Counted from the stretch's first letter, positions 1-8,948 are shown. The stretch: 64,000 bases of DNA from Stigmatella ashevillena (GCF_028368975.1 NZ_JAQNDM010000002.1:5822425-5886424); one strand, 5' to 3'. Made by a program: numbers and translations. The notes: generated by a model not told the origin, from the sequence alone.

Positions 1-41
1 CAGGACACCCCCGTGCCGCACCGCTTGTCTCCAGGCGGGGC

Positions 42-1709
42 TCAGCGCAGGGGAATCTCGTTCAGCGACAGCTTCAAGACGACGGGTTTGCCCGCCTTGA
101 TGGGAACCGAGAGCCGGCGCTTCTGCCCATCCGGTCCCAGGACGAGCAGGTAGTGCGTGCCCGTGCGCATCGCTTTGTTGAATATCGGCGTCCGGCCCAG
201 CAGCTCGTTGTCCAGGAAGACGCTCGCCTCCGGGGTAATGACCAGCGTTAGCAGGCCCGTCTGGACCGGCGCCCCGCGCTTCGAGGGTTTACCGGTTTCC
301 TTCTTCCCGGGGGTCTCCTCCTTCTTCCCGGTCTGCTCCACGGGCTCGGCCACCGCCGCGCTCCCCGCATCGGCCGCTTGCACCGGCGGCGGAATGGGCT
401 GGCCGGACTCGGGGAACTGTCTGAGCCGGGGATCGACAAAGGCGGGCACTTTGGGCTCGGGCTCCACCTGCTCATCCAGCGCTGGCACGAGCTTCCAGAT
501 CAGAAAGCCACCCCCGACCACGAGGGCCAGCAGGATGATGGCCCACGGACCCCGCGTCGCATCCCGGGTGACGGAATCGTCCTCGGGCAGCGCCGTCGCC
601 CGCGCGCTCAGGGAAGCGGCTTCCGCCGCCAGCTCCTCGTCCTCCGCCCGGGGCAGGGGGGTGGAAGGCTCCCACGACTCGGGCTCGCCGACGTCCGGGG
701 AGACGATCACCGCAGGCTCGGGCCCGGACGGGGCGGGCGCCTTGCCCACATCCGCGCTGTCCAGCAGCGCCCGCGTCGAGGCCATCTTGCTCTGGAACAG
801 CGAGCGCATGAGCGCCGCGCGCCGATCCGTGTCGAACATCATCCGGCCAGCCGCATCCTCCAGCGCCCGCGCCATGTCCCGGCCACTCTGCCAACGGTCT
901 CCCGCGTTGCGCTCCAGGGCCTTGAGGATGACGGCGGACACCTCCTCGGACACCTGGCCCGCCCGCTGGCGGGGCGAGGGAATGGGCGCCTCGAGGATGT
1001 TCACCATCTCGTCGCGCTCCGTCTTTCCCTCGAACAGGCGCTGGCCGGTGACGAGTTCCCAGAGCACCACCCCCAGCGAGAAGAGATCGCTGCGCCCGTC
1101 GATCGGATCTCCGCGCACCTGCTCGGGCGACATGTACCCCGCCGTGCCCTTCACCGTGCCCACGTGCGTGCGCTCCAGACTGCCACGCGCCTTGGCGATG
1201 CCGAAGTCCAGCAGCTTCACCACCCCGTCGTACGTCACCATGATGTTCTTCTGGGCGACGTCCCGGTGGATGACGGGGCTGGGCCGGCCCGAGGGCCCGG
1301 CGAACGTGTGCGCGTAGTGCAGCGCCATGCACACGTCCCGGCCCACCGCCAGGCTCATCCCCAGCGGCAGGGGCTGGCGGCGGCGGCGGCACGCGTCGGT
1401 GAGCTGGTCCAGGTTCTGCCCGGCGACGAACTCCATGGCGAGGAACAGCCCATCGTCCTCCTGCCCCAGCTCGTACACCTGGGCGATGTTCGGGTGGTTG
1501 AAGGCCGCGGTGATGCGCGCCTCGTCCAGGAACATGCGCTCGAACTGCTCATTGCTGCGCACATCCGGGAGGATGCGCTTGATGGCCACGTACTTGCGGA
1601 AACCCCCGGGTCCCGAGGTGAAGCCCAGGAACAGCTCCGCCATGCCGCCCACCGAGAGCTGGGTGATGACCTCGTACTTTCCAATCAACTCGCCTCGGTA
1701 GAGGTCCAT
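42..1709 (-). CDS. Ser/Thr protein kinase with C-terminal PEGA domain
   Basis: A membrane-anchored Hanks-type kinase of 555 residues, expected to phosphorylate cytoplasmic proteins on Ser/Thr. The N-terminal kinase domain (about 10-275) has the glycine loop (LSVGGMAELF), the lysine of VAIK (K44), the catalytic HRDVAQKN (H148, D150, N155), DFG (D168) and an APE-equivalent SPEQ. A low-complexity linker follows, then one transmembrane helix (PWAIILLALVVGGGFLIW) and a terminal PEGA-type beta domain (TLVITPEASVFLDNELLG), so the PEGA part should lie outside the cytoplasm. The ATG at 1709 is chosen because GAGGAAG precedes it and the kinase fold starts immediately; the open frame extends further upstream to 1868 without support. 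The catalytic Val in HRDV, instead of Leu, is shared with the second PEGA kinase in this window. The substrate is unknown. Confidence 0.93.
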   Translation of the reverse strand: MDLYRGELIGKYEVITQLSVGGMAELFLGFTSGPGGFRKYVAIKRILPDVRSNEQFERMFLDEARITAAFNHPNIAQVYELGQEDDGLFLAMEFVAGQNLDQLTDACRRRRQPLPLGMSLAVGRDVCMALHYAHTFAGPSGRPSPVIHRDVAQKNIMVTYDGVVKLLDFGIAKARGSLERTHVGTVKGTAGYMSPEQVRGDPIDGRSDLFSLGVVLWELVTGQRLFEGKTERDEMVNILEAPIPSPRQRAGQVSEEVSAVILKALERNAGDRWQSGRDMARALEDAAGRMMFDTDRRAALMRSLFQSKMASTRALLDSADVGKAPAPSGPEPAVIVSPDVGEPESWEPSTPLPRAEDEELAAEAASLSARATALPEDDSVTRDATRGPWAIILLALVVGGGFLIWKLVPALDEQVEPEPKVPAFVDPRLRQFPESGQPIPPPVQAADAGSAAVAEPVEQTGKKEETPGKKETGKPSKRGAPVQTGLLTLVITPEASVFLDNELLGRTPIFNKAMRTGTHYLLVLGPDGQKRRLSVPIKAGKPVVLKLSLNEIPLR

Positions 1710-2029
1710 GGACGGCTTCCTCAAGGCCCGGTTCTCCGGTGACGCCCTGGCGGCAGAATACCTGTGGATGGCCTGTGGAGGAGGCACGGATGCCTGTGGA
1801 AAACTCGGGCGCTGGAGGGGGGGCTGTGGATGACAGGGGAAAACCGCCAACTTGCCCACATGTAGCACTCCCGAGATTCTTCAATCTCTTCGGGGGCTTA
1901 CAGACTTTTCCCCAAGTCCGGGAGACCTACTGCCACTGCTATTTAGATCCTCTCTTCTATTACCTTCTAGAGGAGGCAGCAGGCAGCGGGGAAACTCTGG
2001 CCAGGGGTAGGGGCGTGAGGCCCGTCCGC
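1710..2029. other. 320-bp intergenic region with repeated TGTGGA motifs
   Basis: No gene is seen. It must hold the promoter of the kinase that starts at 1709. Between 1763 and 1833 the motif TGTGGA occurs four times, as TGTGGATGG, TGTGGAGGA, TGTGGAAAA and TGTGGATGA; the third fits the relaxed DnaA-box consensus read on the other strand. A fairly AT-rich stretch follows (about 1905-1975). A small hairpin lies at 1871-1893. Confidence 0.5.
1871..1893 (-). terminator. Possible hairpin terminator
   Basis: GAGATT and AATCTC pair around a CTTC loop, extended by CC/GG across a two-base bulge. It lies downstream of the small minus-strand unit ending at 2030. There is no U-tract, so the assignment is weak. 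Confidence 0.3.
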
Positions 2030-2332
2030 TCAGGCGTACCGTTCCAGTTGATCCAGCCGGTCCAGCAACGGGGGCAGGTCCCTCAGCAGCTCCTCATCCA
2101 GCCGCTCGATGACGGTGCGAATCGCGTCAACGCGTTCCAGGGAGTCGCAGTTGCGCGTCATGCGCTGAAGCACCCGGAGCCGCTGGTTGCGCATCAGCAG
2201 CCGAGACAGCACCGTTTCCAGCTCTTGAGCGAAGTCCAGCCGCAGCAGGCCCTCCGAGTCCAACCGCTCCCGAAGCTGCTCGACGAGCTGGGTCAGTCTT
2301 CCAGATTCGCTGTAGCCCGCGGCTCGCTGCAT
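2030..2332 (-). CDS. Small helical protein, possible partner of upstream RelE-like protein
   Basis: Not recognised by family. The 100-residue product is rich in Leu, Arg and Glu with heptad-like spacing through most of its length (for example LVEQLRERLDSEGLLRL and LLRDLPPLLDRLDQLERYA), so it should be almost all helical and perhaps coiled-coil. It has no signal peptide or membrane segment. It follows the gene at 2375-2677 by 42 nt on the same strand, which suggests co-transcription. No strong Shine-Dalgarno precedes the ATG. If the upstream protein is a RelE/ParE-fold toxin, this could be the cognate antitoxin, but it shows no DNA-binding motif I recognise. The function is an inference from position only. 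Confidence 0.6.
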   Translation of the reverse strand: MQRAAGYSESGRLTQLVEQLRERLDSEGLLRLDFAQELETVLSRLLMRNQRLRVLQRMTRNCDSLERVDAIRTVIERLDEELLRDLPPLLDRLDQLERYA

Positions 2333-2374
2333 GGCTCATTGACAGGGAAAGGGTTCTGGCTTGATTGAAATGCA

Positions 2375-2677
2375 CTAGGAGCGAAACTTCTGCCACACCA
2401 ATTGTGTGAGCATCAGCCGGGAGCGCGCGACATCCATCTCCACGCGAATCAGGCAGTCGGCCACCTCCAGGCGGAGCGCGGAGGTGAAGCTGCCATTGTC
2501 TCCCGAGAGCCGGTAGCTGCTCTGGGCGGCCAGGCGGAACAGCTCCGCCATCACGCGCTGGCGCGTCTCGGAGGGCAGCCGGTCCACGAACGGTTGCAGC
2601 GCCCGGGGAATGAGCACGGTGAAAGCCCTCGGCCGGGGCTCGAAGCCAAGCGAATCAATGGAGTCGACACTGTCCAT
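2375..2677 (-). CDS. Small protein resembling the RelE/ParE toxin fold
   Basis: A 100-residue soluble protein. After a short acidic start the order is a strand (RAFTVLIPRAL), a helix with the pattern FVDRLPSETRQRVMAELFRLA, a second short helix, then paired strands (ALRLEVADCLIRVEMDVA and SRLMLTQLVW). This layout and spacing match RelE/ParE-family toxins, where LP.E.R..V...L..L is followed by a strand pair like L.vgdyR..yevd. The usual C-terminal basic catalytic residues are not clear; it ends WQKFRS. It is the first gene of a likely two-gene unit with the gene at 2030-2332. Start at the ATG at 2677, with only a weak GAG upstream. The call is fold-level pattern matching; it could equally be an unrelated hypothetical protein. 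Confidence 0.6.
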   Translation of the reverse strand: MDSVDSIDSLGFEPRPRAFTVLIPRALQPFVDRLPSETRQRVMAELFRLAAQSSYRLSGDNGSFTSALRLEVADCLIRVEMDVARSRLMLTQLVWQKFRS

Positions 2678-2929
2678 GGCTGCTCACTATTGCCAGAAAC
2701 GTACCTTCCCCGTGTTCAAGGATTTCGGGTACTTGGCGGATGTGTGTGTCGGCTGCCAGTAGAAATAACAGTCTTGGGACGGACGTCGGACGGGACTGGG
2801 GGAGCGGGTGTCGGCAACAGTCCCAGGGGGAGGACAGGTGTCTGGCCAACAGGCATGCAAGGAAGAGGGCCGGGTGTTCCCTCGCATGGGGAAGAACCAG
2901 GGGCTATAGCCTGCGAACGAGGGCCACGG

Positions 2930-5116
2930 ATGGGACGCAGGAAGATGCAGGGCGGGGCAGGCCGGGCGCTGCTCCTGATGGGGCTCATGGCGGCGGTGCT
3001 GGGCGTGGGCTGCCGCGAGAGCCCTCCTCTGACTGGAGCCTCGGGCCGGCTGCGGCTGTCCACGGAAGGGGTGGCGTTCCCTTCCACCTATGTGGGCCAG
3101 ACGCGCGAGGACACCGTGCGGGTGCTCAACGCGGGCCGCGCGCCGCTGGAGGTGCGGTGGACCTCGGTGGAGGCCCCCTTCACGGTGGAGGGGCTTCCGG
3201 AGCGATTGGGCGCGGGGGAGGCCCTGGCCCGGATCCGGTTCGCGCCCGTGACGCCGGGCCCCTTCTCTGCCACGCTCGTGGGCACCTCGCCCGAAGGGGG
3301 CACGGTGTCGCTGGTGCTGACGGGGGAGGCCCTGCCCCTGCCCGAGTGCGCGCTTCCCGGGACGTGCTACCGCGCCACCTTTGATGTGGTCACGGAGCGG
3401 TGCGTGGCGGTGGCCTTGGAGGACGGGACGCCGTGCGATCCCGGCAATGAGTGCGTGCTGGAGGCCCGCTGCGTGTCCGCCCAGTGCAAGGGGCGCGAGC
3501 GGGTGTGTGACGACGGCAACGCGTGCACCTCGGATGTGTGCAACCCGCTGGATGGCTGCACGTCCGTGCCCGCGCCGCCGTGTCCCGGAGATGGGAAGTG
3601 CCAGGTGGGCGTGTGCGATCCGGCCAAGGGCTGTGGGTTGGCCAAGGCGCCAGACGGCACCTTCTGTGGGACTCGGCGCGGGTGCGACGGGGCGGACGTG
3701 TGCGTGGATGGAACGTGCGCGCTGAGAGATTTGCCGGATGGCTTCGTCTGCGCGCCGGGCACGCCGTGCCAGGGCGAAGGGCGTTGCCAAGGACCGGACT
3801 GTGCGCGTCCGACCGCCACCGCGCTGGTGCCCAACTGGACGTTCGACGCGGCCGAGAGATCCCGCGATCTGCACGACATCATGGTGTGGCCCGATGGCAG
3901 CGTGACGTTGGCGGGCTTCTTCTCCAGCCCGATGCTGGACGCCACCGGAGAGACGCCGGTGAGCGCGGCGGGCACGGGCCGGCGCTGCATGCTGTGGAAC
4001 GAGCGGCTCCTGTGCATGGACTACCCGCTCCAGGGCACGGTGTCCCTGTTGGACCGCAGAACGGGGGAGCCACGGTGGACCTTCACCCTGACCTCGGCGC
4101 GGCCGGACCTGGGGGCGCGGGCGACGACGATGTTCATGGCCCGGCTGGCGGTAATGGCGCCGGACCGGCTGGCGGCGCTCTTCGAGGCATACCCGGCGAA
4201 CTCCGAGGAAGGCACGCTGTGCCGGGTGTATTTCCTGGTGGTGCTGGACGCGAAGGGAGGGCTCATCTCGGGGCAGCTGCTGGAAGATCCTCTGCTGTCC
4301 GAGTGCAACCACCCCCACCCGTTTGGCCTGGTGTCGAACACCGAGGGAGATCTGTTCGTGGCCTTCTCGCCGACGGTGAACTCCGGGGCGCCCTTGCAGG
4401 CGGGCGCCCCCACGTTGCTCTTGGCGTATTCGGCGGATGGCGTGGAGCGCTGGCGGCGCACGTTGCCCATGGCGGGAGGCGAGCTGGGCACGGTGCGGGG
4501 GCTCTTGCTGCCCGAGTACAGCACCGCGGCGCTGAGCACGCTGGATGGGACGGAGCAGGGCACGGTGGCGGAGCTCGGCCGGGCGGTGGCCACGCGGGAC
4601 GTGGTGGTGCCCAGCCCGGCGGGGACGACGGTGAACCCCACGGGAGGAGAGGCGGCCGCCTCGGAGCTGAAGGGCTACACGGTGCCGGGGCTCTCGCCCT
4701 TGTGGACGTACGCCCTGCCGGCCGGGCAGCGCTTCACGTCGAAGGAGCTGCGGCTGGCGGACACGCTGCCCTGGGGCGCCCAGGGCGCGGAGACGTTGGC
4801 GCTGGGCTTTGCCTCGGACGGCATCACGCCCACGCTCGTGGGGGTGCGGACGCGGGATGGCTCGGAGGCCTTTCAGTGCCCGCTGGCCTATGAGCCGCTC
4901 TCGGTGCAGCAGCTCTTCGAGTTGGGGCCGGAGAGTCTGGTGTTGATGGACGGCTCGAACGAGTGCGGGCAGTGCGATCCGCCGTTCGCCTACAGCCGGG
5001 CCCGCTTTCAGCGATTCCCCCTGCCGAGGATGCAGCCGACGGTGGCCCCCTGGCCGGGCACCTTCGGAGGCCCCGGACACGGACACCACGAGCTGCCGGT
5101 ACGCACGGAGCCCTGA
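2930..5116 (+). CDS. Cys-rich choice-of-anchor lipoprotein with propeller-like region
   Basis: A predicted exported lipoprotein of 728 residues. The N-terminus has a hydrophobic signal (LLLMGLMAAVLGVGC) with the lipobox Cys near residue 25. About 35-130 is a choice-of-anchor/HYDIN-like Ig domain (VAFPSTYVGQTREDTVRVLN). About 135-310 is rich in cysteine, with repeats such as CDDGNACTSDVC and CQVGVCDPAKGC that are common in myxobacterial surface proteins. The rest resembles a PQQ/WD-type beta-propeller with recurring GSVTLAGFF and LLDRRTGEPRWTF-like strands. ATG at 2930 is preferred: GAGGG lies just upstream and the signal peptide starts there, whereas the open frame runs back to 2402 with no signal sequence. 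The role is probably cell-surface binding; ligand unknown. Confidence 0.85.
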   Translation: MGRRKMQGGAGRALLLMGLMAAVLGVGCRESPPLTGASGRLRLSTEGVAFPSTYVGQTREDTVRVLNAGRAPLEVRWTSVEAPFTVEGLPERLGAGEALARIRFAPVTPGPFSATLVGTSPEGGTVSLVLTGEALPLPECALPGTCYRATFDVVTERCVAVALEDGTPCDPGNECVLEARCVSAQCKGRERVCDDGNACTSDVCNPLDGCTSVPAPPCPGDGKCQVGVCDPAKGCGLAKAPDGTFCGTRRGCDGADVCVDGTCALRDLPDGFVCAPGTPCQGEGRCQGPDCARPTATALVPNWTFDAAERSRDLHDIMVWPDGSVTLAGFFSSPMLDATGETPVSAAGTGRRCMLWNERLLCMDYPLQGTVSLLDRRTGEPRWTFTLTSARPDLGARATTMFMARLAVMAPDRLAALFEAYPANSEEGTLCRVYFLVVLDAKGGLISGQLLEDPLLSECNHPHPFGLVSNTEGDLFVAFSPTVNSGAPLQAGAPTLLLAYSADGVERWRRTLPMAGGELGTVRGLLLPEYSTAALSTLDGTEQGTVAELGRAVATRDVVVPSPAGTTVNPTGGEAAASELKGYTVPGLSPLWTYALPAGQRFTSKELRLADTLPWGAQGAETLALGFASDGITPTLVGVRTRDGSEAFQCPLAYEPLSVQQLFELGPESLVLMDGSNECGQCDPPFAYSRARFQRFPLPRMQPTVAPWPGTFGGPGHGHHELPVRTEP

Positions 5117-5122
5117 GGAGAG

Positions 5123-5683
5123 GTGAGTTTGAGCGCCATGCAGGTTCCTGTTCTCCACACCGGACGTTTGGAGCTGGTGTCCTTGTCCGAGGATTTCCTG
5201 GTCGCCTCCCTCGCGGGGGAGCGGACGCGGGCCGAGCAGTTGGGAGGTTTCCAGCTCCCCGAGGAGTGGCCGGGAACGCATGAGTCCTTGTTGCGCATGC
5301 GCCTGGAAGACTTGGGCAAGGACCCCTCGCTGCGGCCCTGGCTGCTCCGGGCCCTTGTGCGGCGAGAGCCCGGGCGCCTCATGGTGGGCTATGCGAACTT
5401 CCATGGGGCTCCGGATGAGCGGAGGGCCGTCGAGATGGGCTACGAGGTCTTTCCGGAATACCGCCGCCAGGGCTATGCGGAGGAGACGGTGCGCGAGCTG
5501 GTGGCCTGGGCAAAGCGGGAGCACGGCATCCACCACTTCGTGGCCTCGGTGAGTCCTGGCAACGGCCCCTCCCTGGCGATGGTGCGCAAGCTGGGGTTCC
5601 GGCAGACGGGCTCGCAGTGGGACGAGGTGGATGGGGAAGAGCTCGTCTTCGAGCTCTTCTCTGAACCGCTCCGCGGCGGGTGA
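5123..5683 (+). CDS. GNAT family N-acetyltransferase (RimJ-like)
   Basis: A cytoplasmic acetyl-CoA-dependent acyltransferase of the RimJ/RimL type, about 181-186 residues depending on the start. The first strand and helix LHTGRLELVSLSEDFLVA are typical of this family. The acetyl-CoA motif A is visible as MGYEVFPEYRRQGYAEETV, followed by GNGPSLAMVRKLGFRQTG. Three starts are possible in frame: GTG at 5123, TTG at 5129 and ATG at 5138; the GAGGAGAGG at 5115-5123 is best spaced for the TTG. It starts 6 nt after the preceding lipoprotein gene and may be co-transcribed. The acceptor substrate is unknown. Confidence 0.88.
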   Translation: MSLSAMQVPVLHTGRLELVSLSEDFLVASLAGERTRAEQLGGFQLPEEWPGTHESLLRMRLEDLGKDPSLRPWLLRALVRREPGRLMVGYANFHGAPDERRAVEMGYEVFPEYRRQGYAEETVRELVAWAKREHGIHHFVASVSPGNGPSLAMVRKLGFRQTGSQWDEVDGEELVFELFSEPLRGG

Positions 5684-5783
5684 TCGTTTTCTCCCCAACT
5701 TCTCCACAGCCAAAGAGCCCTGCGCCGGGGCAAAGCGCGCGTTACATCCCGCGCCGCTTTTCCACACGGGTTGGGAGCCGCAC

Positions 5784-6806
5784 ATGAACTACCGGCTGTT
5801 GGGCCGTACAGGCTTGTACGTATCGGAGTTGTGCTTCGGAGCGATGACGTTTGGGGGAGAGGGCATCTGGAAGGCGATTGGCACCTCGGGCCAGACGGAG
5901 GCCGATAAGCTGGTGGGCCGCTGCCTGGAGGCGGGCATCAACTTCTTCGACACCGCGGATGTCTACTCGCACGGTGCCAGCGAGCAATTGCTCGGCAAGG
6001 CACTGGGCGCGCGGCGCAAGGACATCCTCCTGGCCACGAAGGTGCGGGGACGCGTGGGCCCAGGCGTCAACGAGCTGGGCCTGTCGCGCGGCCACATCCT
6101 GGACTCGGTGCACGCGAGCCTGAAGCGGCTGGGCACGGACTACATCGACCTGTATCAAATCCACGGCTTCGACGCCGTCACCCCGCTGGACGAGACGCTG
6201 CGCGCGCTCGACGATCTCGTGCGCCAAGGCAAGGTGCGCTACCTCGGAGCCTCGAACCTGGCGGCGTGGCAGCTCATGAAGGCGCTGGGCATCAGCGAGC
6301 ACCGGGGCCTGTCCCGCTTCGAGTCGCTCCAGGCCTACTACAGCATCGCGGGCCGGGACTTGGAGCGCGAACTGGTGCCGTTGATGAAGGACCAGCAGGT
6401 GGGGCTCATGGTGTGGAGCCCGCTCGCAGGTGGCTTCCTGAGCGGCAAGTACCGCCGGGGGCAGCAGGGCCCCGAGGGCTCCCGGCGCGCCTCCTTCGAC
6501 TTCCCGCCCGTGGACCGGGAGCGCGCATACACCGTCATCGAAGTCATGGCGGGCATTGCCCAGCAGCACCAGACGTCCGTGGCCCGAGTGGCCCTGGCGT
6601 GGCTGCTGCACCAGCCCCACGTGACGACGATCGTCATCGGCGCGAAGACGCCGGAGCAGCTCGAGGACAACCTCGAGACGCCCAAGCTGAAGTTGACCTC
6701 CGAGCAGCTCACCGCGCTGAACACCGCCTCCGCGCTGCCCCCCGAGTACCCGGGCTGGATGGTGGCGCGCCAGGGCGAGGACCGCAGCCCCAAGCCCCAG
6801 TCCTGA
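5784..6806 (+). CDS. Aldo/keto reductase
   Basis: NADPH-dependent reduction of aldehydes and ketones in the cytoplasm; 340 residues, the usual length. It opens MNYRLLGRTGLYVSELCFGAM, has the catalytic Asp-Tyr pair (FFDTADVYSHGASE), the Lys region (LLATKVRG) and the catalytic His (DYIDLYQIHGFD). The nucleotide-binding C-terminal motif is present (VIGAKTPEQLEDNL). The sequence is closest to the YajO/Kv-beta-like group of reductases. The ATG at 5784 is chosen because the family begins there; the open frame upstream to 5631 overlaps the GNAT gene and is not conserved sequence. It converges on the gene ending at 6808 with one base between stops. Confidence 0.93.
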   Translation: MNYRLLGRTGLYVSELCFGAMTFGGEGIWKAIGTSGQTEADKLVGRCLEAGINFFDTADVYSHGASEQLLGKALGARRKDILLATKVRGRVGPGVNELGLSRGHILDSVHASLKRLGTDYIDLYQIHGFDAVTPLDETLRALDDLVRQGKVRYLGASNLAAWQLMKALGISEHRGLSRFESLQAYYSIAGRDLERELVPLMKDQQVGLMVWSPLAGGFLSGKYRRGQQGPEGSRRASFDFPPVDRERAYTVIEVMAGIAQQHQTSVARVALAWLLHQPHVTTIVIGAKTPEQLEDNLETPKLKLTSEQLTALNTASALPPEYPGWMVARQGEDRSPKPQS

Positions 6807-6807
6807 A

Positions 6808-7251
6808 TCAGAGCACCAGGCCCCGGTCCCGGGCCTCCTGGATGAGGGGGGCGGCGTCCCGCTGGAGCCGCTCGGACAGATCGGCGGTGGTGGACGCGAC
6901 GTTCTTGTGCACCGCCAGCCCATCATCATACGTGCGGGTGACGATGAGCATGCCGGAGATGATGACGCGCTGAAGGCTGTTCTGGAGCTCCGAGCCCTCG
7001 ATGACGAGGTGGACCACTTCGCAGTACTTGCGCACGGTGGCCAGGAGGTTGTTGAGGTTGGAGCGCTCGTCGAGGTTGGGCACCTTCACCGTCGCCTCGA
7101 TGGAGGCGACGTAGATGAGGGGCCGGCCCAGGCTCTCCCGGGCCTCGGCGAGCTGGGTGTGCACTTGCGCGACATCGTCCCGGGTCGGCGGCCGGAGGTA
7201 TCTCGCAAAGAAGACGCGGTCGATGATGCCTGCCTTGAAGCCCAAGCCCAT
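6808..7251 (-). CDS. Unknown protein, paralogue of the protein at 9173-9613
   Basis: Function not recognised. The 147-residue product is soluble and predicted alpha/beta. It shares extensive sequence with the product of 9173-9613: both contain DR(V/I)FFARY, PLIYV.SI, KVPN..ER.NLN.LLA and an identical IEGSELQNSLQRV, and both end ARDRGLV plus one residue. The mixed strand/helix order with a buried IEG turn might suit a STAS-like fold, but no catalytic or phosphoacceptor residue can be assigned. ATG at 7251 is chosen because GGGAGG sits 5 nt upstream and it matches the start of the paralogue. It lies 35 nt after the monooxygenase gene on the same strand and is probably in its operon. Confidence 0.8.
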   Translation of the reverse strand: MGLGFKAGIIDRVFFARYLRPPTRDDVAQVHTQLAEARESLGRPLIYVASIEATVKVPNLDERSNLNNLLATVRKYCEVVHLVIEGSELQNSLQRVIISGMLIVTRTYDDGLAVHKNVASTTADLSERLQRDAAPLIQEARDRGLVL

Positions 7252-7286
7252 GGCACCCTCCCTAGGCCACGCTGCGGACCGCGGAC

Positions 7287-8927
7287 TCACGCAATGGAAG
7301 ACATGCGAGAGGGCGCGGGCATTTCCTCGGGACGTTCCATGGGGAGCGGCCGGATGAAGGCCCGCACCTGTTCTCTCAGCTTTTCGATGTCATCTCCCAA
7401 CGAGGCACCGTAGACGAAACGGTCGGGCCGTACCACCACCGTGTCGGCCTGATTCAGGGAGAACCACGCGGAGAGGTGGCCGCCTTCGTCCACCACATCT
7501 CCACTCCGGGCCTCCCCCGCCCGGGCCGCGGGCAGCACGCGCAGCAGTACCCCGCCCAGATCCTGCGCCAGGGCCTCGGCCGAGCGCCGCACCGGCTCGG
7601 CCGTGTCCGCCATGCAGAGCAGTGCGAAGCGGTTGCCGAACAGGGAGTCCAGCGGCACCTGGGCGCCTCCAGCGATTCTCACCGTGGGCTGGGGGAAGTA
7701 CGTCCCCGCGGGCTGGCCGTTCTTGTGCTTGCCGCCGGCCATGAAGCCATGGGCGAGGACGATGGGCTGTTTGACCTTCCAGTCGCGCAGCAGGAACTGG
7801 GTCTTGGGGTTGCGCCAGATCCACTGCATGATCTTGTTGCGCAGCGCCGCCACGAACTTCGAGCGGGACAGGAAGACACGGCCCATCTTCACGGTGGCGT
7901 TGATCATGTTCACCGCGTGGGGCCGCCGCTCGCGCTCGTAGGTGTCGAGCAGCTCGTCCCCCGCGACGCCCTTCACGGCCAGGGCCAGCTTCCAGGTGAG
8001 GTTGACGGCATCCCGCACGCCCGAGCACATGCCCTGTCCGAGGAAGGGGGGCATCAGGTGGGCCGCATCGCCGAGCAGGAAGACGCGGCCGCTGCGCCAG
8101 CGCTGCGCCACCTTGCTGTGGAAGGTGAACACGGCGGCCCGGACGATGGTCACCAGGCTCGGGTCCATGAAGGCGCCGATAATGCGCTGGACGACTTCCT
8201 TCTTCTCCACCACCTCCGTGCGCTCGTTGCCGCGCAGCAGCAGGTCCATGCGGATCTCGTTCATCGCGCCGCGGGTGGCAAAGCCGGGCCGCTGCGGATC
8301 ACACACGTAATAGGTGTAGACGGGCTCGGGCGTGGGGGTGGTGGCGGTGATGGTGATCCACGGCACGCCGTAAGAGGTGCCCTTCATGGGCACGTTGATC
8401 ATCTCCCGGATGCCGCTGTGCGCGCCGTCACACCCCAGCAGGTAGCGTGCGCGGACCATCCGCTTGCGGCCCGTGAGCCGCTCGGTCATGTAGACCGTGA
8501 CGCCGTCCTCGTCCTGGGTGAAGGACTCCACCTCGTGGCCCATGCGCAGCTCCACATGCGGGAAGCGGCGCAGCGCCTGGCGCAGCATGCCCTCCAGCTG
8601 GGGCTGGCTGAAGAAGGCCAGGGCCGTGTGGCCAAACCCGAAGTCGAGCCCCTTGAAGATGGCCGAGGCGAGCACGTTCCGCTGCCCATCGATGTAATCC
8701 ATCCTCGGGCAGTGGTAGAGATTGACCGCGAGCTCATTGGCCAGGCCCGCCGCTTGGAAGTTGCGCTGCGTCTCGTCGTCGCAGGAGAAGGCGCGCGGCT
8801 GGGTGTGGGCGTGGAGCTCCCGGTCGATGATGAGCGTCCGTACTCCATCCTGTCCCAGGTAGTTGGCGGTGATGCCCCCCACGGGGCCACACCCCACGAT
8901 GATTACGTCAACAGTCTCAGCGGACAT
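7287..8927 (-). CDS. FAD-dependent aromatic monooxygenase (MhpA-like)
   Basis: A class A flavoprotein monooxygenase of 546 residues that should hydroxylate an aromatic substrate using NAD(P)H and O2. The Rossmann motif VDVIIVGCGPVGGITANYLG starts at residue 6, the DG motif is GCDGAHSGIR, and the GD motif GRVFLLGDAAHLMPPFLGQG binds the flavin ribityl and phosphate. The C-terminal 130 residues match the thioredoxin-like tail of the MhpA/PheA group. The closest named family by pattern is 3-(3-hydroxyphenyl)propionate hydroxylase, but no other mhp genes are nearby, so the substrate may differ (polyketide tailoring is possible). ATG at 8927 has GGAG 5 nt upstream; a GTG immediately before it is less well spaced. 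Two small paralogous genes flank it. Confidence 0.92.
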   Translation of the reverse strand: MSAETVDVIIVGCGPVGGITANYLGQDGVRTLIIDRELHAHTQPRAFSCDDETQRNFQAAGLANELAVNLYHCPRMDYIDGQRNVLASAIFKGLDFGFGHTALAFFSQPQLEGMLRQALRRFPHVELRMGHEVESFTQDEDGVTVYMTERLTGRKRMVRARYLLGCDGAHSGIREMINVPMKGTSYGVPWITITATTPTPEPVYTYYVCDPQRPGFATRGAMNEIRMDLLLRGNERTEVVEKKEVVQRIIGAFMDPSLVTIVRAAVFTFHSKVAQRWRSGRVFLLGDAAHLMPPFLGQGMCSGVRDAVNLTWKLALAVKGVAGDELLDTYERERRPHAVNMINATVKMGRVFLSRSKFVAALRNKIMQWIWRNPKTQFLLRDWKVKQPIVLAHGFMAGGKHKNGQPAGTYFPQPTVRIAGGAQVPLDSLFGNRFALLCMADTAEPVRRSAEALAQDLGGVLLRVLPAARAGEARSGDVVDEGGHLSAWFSLNQADTVVVRPDRFVYGASLGDDIEKLREQVRAFIRPLPMERPEEMPAPSRMSSIA

Positions 8928-8948
8928 CACATCTCCGGGAAGAGGAGT

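Noticed and set aside
1763-1860. Replication origin suggested by DnaA-box-like motifs
   Set aside because: Only one copy fits the relaxed consensus, spacing is irregular, and no dnaA, dnaN, parAB or gyrase gene is near.
2687-5785. A 1032-codon open frame antisense to the Cys-rich lipoprotein and GNAT genes
   Set aside because: It has no domain or ribosome site, and its length follows from the high GC content. The plus-strand genes have signal peptides and family motifs.
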